Of a stretch of DNA of 13,315 nt, positions 6,798 through 12,315 are shown one piece after another; within the stretch, counting starts at the first letter, position 1; every line of letters begins with the position of its first letter. The notes under the pieces were generated by a model, which saw only the letters and a list, made by a program, of their open reading frames with translations, ran no database searches and was not told where the DNA came from. Both the position numbers and the translations under genes were made by a program. The stretch is from Anaerolineales bacterium (lineage in GTDB: Bacteria > Chloroflexota > Anaerolineae > Anaerolineales > DRMV01): the NCBI GenBank assembly GCA_015484985.1, contig WFUL01000180.1, positions 1 through 13,315 of the forward strand, in the 5' to 3' direction.

Positions 6798-8669
6798 CTA
6801 AGGTTTGCAGGGGTTGTCGGGGTCCGGGTTCTCCGGCGGCATCCCTTCGGTGCCGGGGCCGTACTCGCAAATCGCGGGCCAGGGGCGGTAATGGGTGGTG
6901 AACACATCCCGGAAGAGCAATTCGCCGTTGCGGTAGACCTCCCGCACCACCGTCACCGTGCCGCCTTCGATGGGCCAATCGGTTTGCCGAATCTCGCCGG
7001 GTTCCAGTTCCGGGTTCTCGATGTAGCGAGGAGGTGGAGGCGGCTGTTTGTTTTGAAGCCCGGTGGTATCCCAAACAACCTTCCGGCCATCCGAGGTCGA
7101 ATAAAAGCGCCAGCGGATGTAGCGGTGCGGGATGTTGACCTCGACTTCCATGAGAATCCAGTAAGGGGTATCGTTCTTGAATTTGAAATCCACGATGGGT
7201 ACGTAGACCGTGGCGTCCAACCCGGCCCACTTGGGGTTGGCCCGGCCGGAGGCTTCCAGTTCGTAGTAGTACACTCGATAGGAATGGGGATAGCGTTCGA
7301 CGACGGGGTAACCCCCGAAGAACACGGTGCGGAACAGGGTGGTGCTCACCTGGCACACGCCGCCGCCCACACCCTGGATGGTGCGGTTCCCGAAGATGAT
7401 GGGAGCCTCGGCGTAGCCGTTGTCCAGGCTGATGTCCCCCAGAACCTGGGCCATGGAGAACACTTCTCCTGGTGCCACCAAATAGCCGTGGAAGCGGCTT
7501 CCCGCCAGGCGGATGTTGTGCATCCGGGCCGCGCTGGAGCCGTAGAAGTACGTGGTGTGCTCGACAATCAACTCACGAATGCCCAATTCCTCTGCCGTGG
7601 CATCGTCCGTCACCCGGGGTGGTTCGACTTCCAGCATCAGGGGAACCCGAGTACGTCCCTCCTTCAGGGCCTGGACGATGGCCTCCAGCGTTTCCTCGGT
7701 CTTCAGTCGACGGCCGTACACCGCGGGCTCCAGGAGTTCCAGTTCCCGGGTCTCTTCGTTGAAGGTGAACCGGGCGTTGACGGGCTCCCGCAACACCTGG
7801 GCCGCCACCGTGCGCAACAGGGGACGCAAAGGTTCCGGGTCGACATCCAGCTCGTACCAGCCCCGACCTTGCGCATCCACCCGCCGCACGATGCGCAGCA
7901 TCGCGGCCACCTGCTCTGGCGGCACGTCCCAGGGTCCCGGGTCCCCCTCCTGGGCGTCCGGCAGGGTGAGGCGTAAGGTCCGGGAGAGCATCTTTTCCAG
8001 CCGTTGGGCCAGGTCCTGGGCCTCCGGGATGACCGGCGGCACAGGTTCTGTGGGGATGTCCAGGACAGTGTCTTGCATGAACGCCATTTCCCGGGCCAGT
8101 CGTGGCAGCAAGCGGCTCCAGGCGATACGCCGGCCCGCGCGACCGGGGCGGTATTGGACGGAAGCCCCTTCCAGGGCCAGAAAAGCGTCTTGAGGAGGCT
8201 CCTCAACCCGGGAAGCCAGGGCATTGGTCAGGGTGGCGTACGCCCAACCCGGGTGGAAGACCAACCGCAAGGGCACATTGACGCCCTGGGTCCAGGCCCG
8301 CCAGCGGTCCCGCCATCGGGCCCAAAGGGGGCCTTCCCGCCCCACCCGCCACGCAGCCTCCGCGGTCCCGGCGTAATCCACCACCAGGCCCAAATCCAGG
8401 GGGTGGGTTTCCCATTGCATATCCTGCCAGGTGAAGGTCACACGACCCTGTTCGGGATATGCATAAACCTCTCGCAAACGGGCTTCGGCGGCTTCGCGGG
8501 TCAGGCCGCTCAGGTCCACCACCCCCACATGCACGCCCGGATAGATGCGGTTCCAGAAGAGCAGTTCCCAGGCCAACCCGGTGCCCATCAGGCCCAAACC
8601 GGCCACTGGGAAGGCCAGCATCCCTCCCAACAGCCACGCCTGCCACCAGGAAATTCGCCATGCCTTCAT
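6798..8669 (-). CDS. VanW family protein with peptidoglycan-binding-like domains (YoaR type)
   Basis: The 623-residue protein has an N-terminal membrane anchor (about residues 8-35), so most of it should lie outside the membrane. Next comes a YPGVHVGVVDLSGLTREAAEARL segment, the hallmark of the putative peptidoglycan-binding PG_binding_4 domain; a second such region follows near residues 190-340. The VanW domain spans about 370-500: RMHNIRLAGSRFHG, a VAPGEVFSMAQVLGD stretch, GNRTIQGVGGGVCQVST and YPVVERYPHSYRV. VanW is named from vancomycin-resistance clusters, but these proteins are general envelope proteins of undefined function. Three in-frame ATGs (8681, 8678, 8669) lie close together without a Shine-Dalgarno. 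I prefer 8669 because the other two fall inside an extended -10 box at 8677-8685. A longer frame up to 8789 would overlap the tRNA and is rejected. The C-terminus is Pro-rich with two cysteines. Confidence 0.88.
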   Translation of the reverse strand: MKAWRISWWQAWLLGGMLAFPVAGLGLMGTGLAWELLFWNRIYPGVHVGVVDLSGLTREAAEARLREVYAYPEQGRVTFTWQDMQWETHPLDLGLVVDYAGTAEAAWRVGREGPLWARWRDRWRAWTQGVNVPLRLVFHPGWAYATLTNALASRVEEPPQDAFLALEGASVQYRPGRAGRRIAWSRLLPRLAREMAFMQDTVLDIPTEPVPPVIPEAQDLAQRLEKMLSRTLRLTLPDAQEGDPGPWDVPPEQVAAMLRIVRRVDAQGRGWYELDVDPEPLRPLLRTVAAQVLREPVNARFTFNEETRELELLEPAVYGRRLKTEETLEAIVQALKEGRTRVPLMLEVEPPRVTDDATAEELGIRELIVEHTTYFYGSSAARMHNIRLAGSRFHGYLVAPGEVFSMAQVLGDISLDNGYAEAPIIFGNRTIQGVGGGVCQVSTTLFRTVFFGGYPVVERYPHSYRVYYYELEASGRANPKWAGLDATVYVPIVDFKFKNDTPYWILMEVEVNIPHRYIRWRFYSTSDGRKVVWDTTGLQNKQPPPPPRYIENPELEPGEIRQTDWPIEGGTVTVVREVYRNGELLFRDVFTTHYRPWPAICEYGPGTEGMPPENPDPDNPCKP

Positions 8670-8676
8670 GGTGACC

Positions 8677-8685
8677 ATCATACCA
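8677..8685 (-). promoter_or_regulatory. Extended -10 promoter for the VanW gene (leaderless)
   Basis: The minus strand reads TGGTATGAT, with seven bases between its last base and ATG 8669, so transcription would start at or beside the A of the start codon. The same nonamer occurs at 9268-9276. Read-through from the tRNA may also supply transcript. Confidence 0.5.
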
Positions 8686-8720
8686 GGTGCGTGCGGGGTC
8701 TGGTTGCAACCCAAAGCAAA

Positions 8721-8746
8721 TTCCCTCGCCCCGAGGGACGAGGGAA
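8721..8746 (-). other. Hairpin between tRNA-Arg and the VanW gene
   Basis: TTCCCTCG (8721-8728) pairs with CGAGGGAA (8739-8746) over a 10-nt loop; an alternative stem CCCTC/GAGGG with loop GCCCC competes with it. It lies 17 bases past the tRNA 3' end on the transcript. It lacks a clear U tract, so it may be an RNA-processing or partial termination structure. Confidence 0.45.
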
Positions 8747-8762
8747 AGTCTCTTGGAGAAGG

Positions 8763-8836
8763 CGCCCGCGGAGGGACTCGAACCCCCAACCACCGGATCC
8801 GAAGTCCGGTGCTCTGTCCAGTTGAGCTACGCGGGC
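8763..8836 (-). tRNA. tRNA-Arg (anticodon UCG)
   Basis: A complete 74-nt cloverleaf can be drawn. The acceptor stem is GCCCGCG/CGCGGGC and the D stem GCTC/GAGC with a GG-containing loop. The anticodon stem CCGGA/TCCGG encloses the loop CTTCGGA, giving anticodon TCG for CGA arginine codons. The variable loop has 5 nt, and the T arm GGGGG/CCCTC has loop TTCGAGT. The discriminator is G and is followed by CCT, so the CCA tail is not encoded and must be added by a CCA-adding enzyme. The tRNA begins 4 nt after the stop codon of the upstream hypothetical gene, so it is probably cut from a shared leftward transcript. Confidence 0.97.
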
Positions 8837-8840
8837 CCGT

Positions 8841-9239
8841 CTATGCGAAGAAGTCCAGATTGTCCTCGTCGTCGCCTTCGTCGGCCCAGCCGCTTTCTTC
8901 CACCAGCGCCTCGATGACCTGTCGGGTCAAGAGCACCCACAGAATCAGGATGTCCCCTTCATCGGTGGGTACGTACCGCACCGCCACGATGGGCACCCGT
9001 TGCACCGTCCCCATGGCCGTGCGGAACTCGAGAGGGATGCTCTCTTTGTCCCGCCAGGCCCGATAACAGCGTTCCACCAGAGCCGGTCCGTTCAGGGCCC
9101 GAACCCGGGTGACGGCAATCTGCCCCGCTTCGGGACCCTCCAACACGCCCACCAGGACGCTGTGGGTATCCGGCTGCACCGGCTCAAAGGTCGGCGGCGG
9201 ACCTTCAATGATGGTGATTTTTCGTTCCTCAGCGTTCAT
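8841..9239 (-). CDS. Conserved-looking hypothetical protein, 132 aa
   Basis: I do not recognise a family. The protein is a compact alpha/beta-looking domain: a strand-rich N-terminal half (KITIIEGPPPTFEPVQPDTHSV, then LVGVLEG and QIAVTRVRALNGPALVERCYRAW) and a C-terminal half with VPIVAVRYVPTDEGDILILWVLL and a final helix. It ends in an acidic tail (WADEGDDEDNLDFFA). There is no signal peptide or membrane helix and only one cysteine. I chose ATG 9239, which has GAGG at a good distance (9248-9251); an ATG at 9272 would fall in the promoter. A TTGCAT/TATGAT promoter lies just upstream. Its stop codon is 4 nt from the tRNA-Arg 5' end, so it is the first gene of a unit with the tRNA, VanW and HEAT genes. 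It uses the same GC-rich codons as its neighbours, which supports a real gene. Confidence 0.75.
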   Translation of the reverse strand: MNAEERKITIIEGPPPTFEPVQPDTHSVLVGVLEGPEAGQIAVTRVRALNGPALVERCYRAWRDKESIPLEFRTAMGTVQRVPIVAVRYVPTDEGDILILWVLLTRQVIEALVEESGWADEGDDEDNLDFFA

Positions 9240-9267
9240 AAGCCCTACCTCGTAAAAGGCAATACCC

Positions 9268-9295
9268 ATCATACCATGCTTTCATCGAGATGCAA
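9268..9295 (-). promoter_or_regulatory. Promoter of the hypothetical/tRNA-Arg/VanW unit
   Basis: On the minus strand TTGCAT (9290-9295) is followed after 16 bp by TATGAT (9268-9273), which has a TGG extension (9274-9276). It is the most complete promoter in the window. Transcription would start near 9261, leaving a leader of about 22 nt that contains the Shine-Dalgarno. Confidence 0.65.
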
Positions 9296-9341
9296 GCTGC
9301 GAGGATCCGAATGGGTGCATGCAAAAATTGCGAAATCCGCT

Positions 9342-9443
9342 GGTCCTTTATGGACCGAAAGTTTGGACCACCTCTGCAAGCGGGCATTTTCCTTTTGGAA
9401 CGCACAGGTCTGACCAGGCCCTGGACCGCAGAAGTAAAGAAGA
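9342..9443 (+). repeat. Intergenic repeat family, copy C2 with its left flank
   Basis: The gene-free stretch 9277-9741 is built from repeats. This part opens with a GGTCC/GGACC hairpin (9342-9356), then AAAGTTTGGACC, GGCATTTT, and the core GCACAGGTCTGACCAGG ending in GGACCGCAGAAG (9402-9443). The blocks AAAGTTTGGAC, GGCATTTT, GTCTGACC and GGACCG recur in the same order and orientation at 9595-9690, indicating an old direct duplication with spacing changes. Confidence 0.6.
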
Positions 9444-9514
9444 GATAATGTGGCAAGCGGCTTCGCCGCTTGTTTTATCGCTTCTCTCTTTCGGTCCCGT
9501 ACCTGGTCAGGCCT
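9406..9514. repeat. Long imperfect inverted repeat around a terminator hairpin
   Basis: Arms 9406-9461 and 9465-9514 are imperfect reverse complements. They share GCCTGACCAGG-like ends, GGACCG/CGGTCC, an A/G-rich segment and a perfect inner stem CAAGCGGC/GCCGCTTG with loop TTC. The right arm is thus copy C3 of the repeat family in the opposite orientation (9480-9514). Transcribed, it would form a stem of about 50 bp with bulges. Confidence 0.65.
9454..9478 (+). terminator. Intrinsic-terminator-like hairpin without an upstream gene
   Basis: CAAGCGGC, loop TTC, GCCGCTTG makes a perfect 8-bp stem followed by TTTTAT on the plus strand. No rightward gene precedes it; the flanking genes read leftward. 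It is the centre of the long inverted repeat 9406-9514. Confidence 0.6.
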
Positions 9515-9594
9515 ACTCCAACAACGCGGACATGCGTCTTTGCAACAGCCTCTGTTAGAACATGAAAAAACGCCAGGGACCGAATTTTGAGGTC

Positions 9595-9690
9595 CGGACA
9601 AAAGTTTGGACAAAAGGTGGTGACACCTATCCGGAAAGGACACCTGGCATTTTACGCGAGTCTGACCGGGTCTCGGACCGTAAAAAAGAG
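9595..9690 (+). repeat. Intergenic repeat family, copy C4 with its left flank
   Basis: GGACAAAAGTTTGGAC, GGCATTTT, then GTCTGACCGGG and GGACCGTAAAAAAGAG repeat the block order of copy C2. It runs directly into heptanucleotide array 4. Just to its left, 9554-9577 (GTTAGAACATGAAAAAAC...) resembles 5831-5852 (GTAAGAACGTGCAAAAAC...), linking the two repeat-rich gaps again. Confidence 0.6.
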
Positions 9691-9738
9691 GCTATCGGCA
9701 GTCGGCTGTCCGCTGGTGGCTGTCTGCTGGTAGCCATG
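9690..9738 (+). repeat. Degenerate heptanucleotide tandem repeat (array 4)
   Basis: Seven 7-bp units: GGCTATC, GGCAGTC, GGCTGTC, CGCTGGT, GGCTGTC, TGCTGGT, AGCCATG. The array stops three bases before the stop codon of the downstream ABC ATPase gene, which reads leftward. Confidence 0.7.
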
Positions 9739-9741
9739 TGT

Positions 9742-10662
9742 TCACTCCTGAGCCAGGGCCAAGAACACGTCCTCCAGGGAAGGCTCGGCGGGTTGCACCT
9801 GACGGACCTCTAGGCCCTGGGCGCGCAGCCAGCGCCGTAAGTGGGAGGCCTGCAGGGAAGGCCGCGTCAGCACCCGCAGGTGGTCCCGGGCCAGCACGGC
9901 CCGCAGGACCTCGTCATGGGCTTCCAGCGTGGCCAGGGCGTTCAGGAGGGGACGGGCCCACACGTCCCACACCTTCCCCGGAAGGGCCTGCTCCTTGAGG
10001 CGGGAAGGTGTGTCTATGGCCAGCAGGCGTCCCCGATGCATAATGCCCACCCGGTGACAGTACTCGGCTTCGTCCATGTAGTGGGTGGTGACGAAGATGG
10101 TCATCCCTTCGTCCACCAAACGGTACATCAGGTCCCAAAAGGCCCGACGGGTGGGAGGGTCCACCCCACTGGTGGGTTCGTCGAGGAAAATCAACCGGGG
10201 GCGATGGAGCACCGCGGTGGCCAATGCCAAACGCTGTCGCCATCCCACCGGCAATACGCCGGCCTGCAGGTGGCGAATGGACCACAAATCCAACGCTCTG
10301 GCCACCTGTGCCACCCGTCCCCGGTCCCGTACGCCATACACCCCCGCATAGAAGGTCATGTTCTCCCACACGGTGAGCTCGTCGTACAGCGCGAATTTCT
10401 GGGACATGTACCCGACGCGCGGGCGGATGGCTTCGGCCTGCGTGCGCACACTGTACCCCAGCACCCAGGCATCGCCTTCGCTGGGGAGCAGCAATCCCAA
10501 TAACATGCGAATGGTGGTCGTCTTGCCCGACCCGTTGGGGCCCAGGTAACCCACGATTTCCCCGGGGTAGACCTCGAAGGACACCCGGTCCACGGCCACG
10601 AAATCGCCGAAGCGGCGGGTGAGGTTCTGGGCGCGAATCATAGGTTGAGAGGCGGTGCTCAT
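9742..10662 (-). CDS. ABC transporter ATP-binding protein (second of a YbhF/RbbA-like pair)
   Basis: The 306-residue ATPase has Walker A GPNGSGKTT (41-49), the Q-loop Q88, Walker B LIFLDEP (157-163), D-loop SGVD and a normal switch histidine H194 (VTTHYMDEA). Its signature motif is LPVGW (137-141) instead of LSGGx. As I recall, this is characteristic of the C-terminal ATPase half of the YbhF/RbbA group, whose halves are fused in other bacteria. The last 100 or so residues form a small domain common in DrrA/CcmA-type export ATPases and end in PSLEDVFLAL. ATG 10662 overlaps the stop of the first ATPase as ATGA and has GGAGG upstream; the longer frame to 10890 is antisense-like overlap with that gene. 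No permease gene follows; repeats begin immediately after the stop. It probably powers efflux with a permease encoded elsewhere. Confidence 0.9.
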   Translation of the reverse strand: MSTASQPMIRAQNLTRRFGDFVAVDRVSFEVYPGEIVGYLGPNGSGKTTTIRMLLGLLLPSEGDAWVLGYSVRTQAEAIRPRVGYMSQKFALYDELTVWENMTFYAGVYGVRDRGRVAQVARALDLWSIRHLQAGVLPVGWRQRLALATAVLHRPRLIFLDEPTSGVDPPTRRAFWDLMYRLVDEGMTIFVTTHYMDEAEYCHRVGIMHRGRLLAIDTPSRLKEQALPGKVWDVWARPLLNALATLEAHDEVLRAVLARDHLRVLTRPSLQASHLRRWLRAQGLEVRQVQPAEPSLEDVFLALAQE

Positions 10663-11609
10663 GTTTCCCCTCCGGGCACCTGCTCCATTTGAATCTGGGC
10701 CAGGAAGACGTCCTCCAATTGGGGCCGAATCTGGTGGACGGTATCCAGTTGTAATCCACACTGACGGGCAAAACGTTTCATCCCCCGCAGCACGCGACGG
10801 ACCTGTTCCGGCTTGACCCAGAGGTGAATGCGGTCCCCAAAGCGCTGGACCCCTCGACTCCAGGGGGCCTTCAGGAGGCACTCCCGCCACCGGCGTAAGG
10901 GCTGGCCCCGAATGGCGAGCACGGCGTATGGGAACGTGGCCCGCAGGTCGTCCGGCGCGCCTTCCAGGAGAAGGCGTCCCTGTTGCATGAAGCCCACCCG
11001 ATGGGCGCGCACGGCCTCGTCCATGTAGGGGGTGGTCACCAACGCGGTGATGCCCTCTTCGTTCACCAGGTGCAACAGGAGCTGCCAGAACTCCTGCCGG
11101 GTGATGGGATCCACGCCGTTGGTGGGCTCATCCAGCAAGAGCACCTGCGGACGGTGCACCAGTGCGGTGGCTAGGCCCAGTTTTTGCTTCATGCCCCCGG
11201 AGAGATGCCCGGCCCGCCGATGCACGAAGGGTGCCAGGCCCACGAACTCCAACACTTCCATACTGCGAGGATACCAATCGGTGCGGGAAAGGCCCCGCAC
11301 TTCGGCAAAGAAGCGCAGGTTCTCGATGACGGTGAGCTCTTCGTAAAGGGAAAAGCGCTGGGAGAGATAACCCAGGTGGCTCCGGGCCCGGTCGGGGTCC
11401 TTGGCCATATCATGACCCATGATACGCACCGTGCCGGCGTCGGACTCCAGCGCGCCACACAGCAAGCGCATCAGGGTGGTCTTGCCCGCGCCATCCGGGC
11501 CCACCAGGGCATAGATTTCCCCTGCTTGCAAACGCAGGGTCACCCCCCGCACAGCCCGAATCGGACCGAAGGACTTATGAACGTCCAGAGCCTCGACCAC
11601 GGGTTTCAT
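10659..11609 (-). CDS. ABC transporter ATP-binding protein (first of a YbhF/RbbA-like pair)
   Basis: The 316-residue ATPase has Walker A GPDGAGKTT (37-45), with an aspartate where most have asparagine, as in the N-terminal half of YbhF/RbbA-type ATPases. The Q-loop is Q84, the signature a normal LSGGM (136-140), Walker B VLLLDEP (156-162) and the D-loop NGVD. The switch region reads VTTPYMDEA, so the usual switch histidine is replaced by P194. The C-terminal domain ends PQLEDVFLAQ like its partner. I chose ATG 11609, which overlaps the peroxiredoxin stop as ATGA; ATG 11621 is four codons longer and equally lacks a Shine-Dalgarno. Expression is therefore probably coupled to the peroxiredoxin. 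With the second ATPase it should form an asymmetric heterodimer. Confidence 0.9.
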   Translation of the reverse strand: MKPVVEALDVHKSFGPIRAVRGVTLRLQAGEIYALVGPDGAGKTTLMRLLCGALESDAGTVRIMGHDMAKDPDRARSHLGYLSQRFSLYEELTVIENLRFFAEVRGLSRTDWYPRSMEVLEFVGLAPFVHRRAGHLSGGMKQKLGLATALVHRPQVLLLDEPTNGVDPITRQEFWQLLLHLVNEEGITALVTTPYMDEAVRAHRVGFMQQGRLLLEGAPDDLRATFPYAVLAIRGQPLRRWRECLLKAPWSRGVQRFGDRIHLWVKPEQVRRVLRGMKRFARQCGLQLDTVHQIRPQLEDVFLAQIQMEQVPGGET

Positions 11610-12091
11610 GACGACGACCATTGCGCTTTGAGGGTGCGCAGGTCTTCCAGGACCTGACGTCCATGGCCTCGGGGTCGGACTTTCGGATACATCTTCGCGA
11701 TGCGACCTTCAGGGTCAATGATGTACGTCTTCCGCAGCGCGCCCAGGACCTCCCGACCGAACATCTTCTTGGGCGCCCAGGCTTCGTACATTTCCAAAAC
11801 CCGATGCCCCGGATCCGCCAGAAGCACGAAAGGCAACCCATGTTTCTCCCGGAAGCGACGATGGCGCTCCGGAGGGTCCGGACTGATACCTATGACCACC
11901 GCGCCCTCTTGTTCCAACGCCTCATAGTGGTCCCGGAAATCCTGGGCTTCAATGGTGCAACCCGGGGTCATGTCACGAGGATAGAAGTACAGCACGACCC
12001 AGCGACCGCGGTAATCAGAGAGACGATGCTCCCGACCCTGGTCGTCCGGCAGAACGAAATCGGGCGCTGGTTGGCCGACTTCCAGCGTCAT
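11606..12091 (-). CDS. Thioredoxin-fold peroxiredoxin, BCP/PrxQ type, one cysteine
   Basis: The 161-residue protein reduces hydrogen peroxide or organic hydroperoxides. It shows the AhpC/TSA layout: GQPAPDFVLPDDQG (6-19), RWVVLYFYPRDMTPGCT (30-46) with the peroxidatic cysteine C45, VIGISPD, FREKHGLPFVLLADP and a TYIIDPEG strand. BCP-type enzymes usually have a resolving cysteine five residues after the first. Here that position is a glutamine and C45 is the only cysteine in the protein, so it must work as a 1-Cys enzyme regenerated by an outside thiol. I chose ATG 12091, which has GGAGG upstream; upstream in-frame ATGs at 12124 and 12139 fall in or before the TACAAT promoter. It is the first gene of a three-gene unit with the two ABC ATPases, joined by ATGA overlaps. 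Confidence 0.93.
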   Translation of the reverse strand: MTLEVGQPAPDFVLPDDQGREHRLSDYRGRWVVLYFYPRDMTPGCTIEAQDFRDHYEALEQEGAVVIGISPDPPERHRRFREKHGLPFVLLADPGHRVLEMYEAWAPKKMFGREVLGALRKTYIIDPEGRIAKMYPKVRPRGHGRQVLEDLRTLKAQWSSS

Positions 12092-12122
12092 GGTGGGTCT
12101 CCCTCCATGAAAATCTAAATTC

Positions 12123-12128
12123 ATTGTA
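12123..12128 (-). promoter_or_regulatory. -10 box of the peroxiredoxin/ABC operon
   Basis: The minus strand reads TACAAT, about 31 bases before the start codon. A poor -35 candidate (TTACCA) lies 15 bp further upstream. Transcription would begin near 12116, and the leader contains the GGAGG ribosome site. The terminator hairpin lies just outside the promoter, so it insulates rather than attenuates this operon. Confidence 0.5.
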
Positions 12129-12152
12129 CCCCGATACACTGCCTGGTAAGGG

Positions 12153-12191
12153 AAAAATTAACACGGCAGCGGCGACACCGCTGCCGTGTTA
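12153..12191 (-). terminator. Strong leftward intrinsic terminator
   Basis: Positions 12159-12172 and 12178-12191 form a perfect 14-bp stem (TAACACGGCAGCGG and its complement) with a 5-nt loop. On the leftward strand it is followed by ATTTTTCC. It points away from mtnA, which reads rightward, so no intact gene uses it. A 36-codon leftward open frame (12317-12207) ends 15 bp before it. Confidence 0.8.
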
Positions 12192-12246
12192 TCTCCCGCT
12201 ATGCGATCAACGTAAAGGCGGAAGATCCAACACTTCCCGCTGGTGG

Positions 12247-12275
12247 TGGTCAATCCGGCCGGTTTGTGGTAAAAC
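12247..12275 (+). promoter_or_regulatory. Possible mtnA promoter
   Basis: TGGTCA (12247-12252) and TAAAAC (12270-12275) are separated by 17 bp, and the -10 has a TGG extension (12267-12269). Both boxes match consensus at four of six positions. The leader would be about 34 nt and holds the Shine-Dalgarno. I see no SAM riboswitch; the space is too short. Confidence 0.4.
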
Positions 12276-12315
12276 AGCGGACGGCGCACGCCCATCGCCT
12301 GATGAGGAGGCTTTC

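Noticed and set aside
5938..6801. 287-residue rightward open frame
   Set aside because: It runs through the repeat-rich gap and antisense over the HEAT gene, with no domain and no ribosome site; it is a by-product of the HEAT gene's codon bias.
8681..8789. N-terminal extension of the VanW protein into the tRNA
   Set aside because: The start at 8789 lies inside tRNA-Arg, and the extra residues precede the membrane anchor without any family feature.
8004..8825. 273-residue rightward open frame over VanW and the tRNA
   Set aside because: It is antisense to the VanW gene and crosses the tRNA; composition is shadow-like.
9277..9741. CRISPR array
   Set aside because: Repeat copies are few, diverged, in both orientations and unevenly spaced, with no constant repeat or spacer length and no cas genes.
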